A stretch of 29,102 bases of DNA from Lingula anatina. Lineage: Eukaryota; Brachiopoda; Lingulata; Lingulida; Lingulidae. A program made the translations under genes and the position numbers. How positions within the stretch are numbered: position 1 is the stretch's first letter; each line of letters starts with the position of its first letter. This document shows positions 29,089-29,102 of this stretch, piece by piece. The DNA lies in assembly GCF_001039355.2 (NCBI RefSeq), contig NW_019773881.1, positions 589,525 to 618,626 of the forward strand. The letters run 5' to 3'. A model generated the notes under the pieces. The model searched no databases, was not told where the DNA came from, and worked only from the letters and a program-made list of their open reading frames with translations.

Positions 29089-29102
29089 TAAGTCCATGAA
29101 AA

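Overview
The window looks like animal nuclear DNA, most likely from a marine invertebrate and probably a mollusc; this is an inference from AT-rich DNA packed with transposon relics, long CA/TAA/TA microsatellites and a BEL/Pao retrotransposon. No bacterial-style gene order, rRNA, tRNA or CRISPR array was seen. Four single-N positions (3794, 17573, 21136, 21961) mark assembly joins, and most sit at duplicated sequence, so some repetition may be assembly or haplotype structure.

Layout. 1-3652: two almost identical copies of a ~1.86 kb block, each holding a large inverted array of TG-rich degenerate ~49-bp subunits, a conserved ~110-bp end module and TAA and CA microsatellites. 3653-8828: mostly AT-rich non-coding DNA with two weak exon-like segments, a candidate 191-bp inverted-repeat element and microsatellites. 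8829-10020: a third copy of the end module in the opposite orientation, followed by the same TG-rich array with a higher-order period near 375 bp. 10021-10165: a fragment of a CAACGTTG-rich dispersed element.

10295-17572: a BEL/Pao LTR retrotransposon on the minus strand, with a 1,241-bp 3' LTR, a pol frame (RT, RNase H, integrase, C-terminal DUF5641-like domain) and a gag-protease frame. Only one frame break is visible, near 15058. The 5' LTR is cut off by an N after 35 bp. 17574-18546: the C-terminal end and 3' tail of a non-LTR retrotransposon, split by a 251-bp solo LTR of the BEL family flanked by a 5-bp target duplication (GGGAG).

18547-22870: a promoter-like cluster, diverged tandem repeats, a 265-bp duplication across an N, one plausible coding exon (21622-21763), and a tandem pair of CAACGTTG-element units. 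22870-29102: further dispersed and tandem repeats (a ~250-bp duplicated block at 24.2-25.2 kb, a 92-bp tandem repeat at 27.7 kb, a 26-bp perfect palindrome at 23.6 kb) and otherwise featureless AT-rich DNA, ending in an exon-like open segment with a strong donor site.

The only confidently assigned proteins are those of mobile elements. The most unusual material is the foldback-like TG-rich element with a shared end module, which I do not recognise as a named family. The candidate host gene at 18.6-21.8 kb is weak and rests on splice and promoter signals alone.
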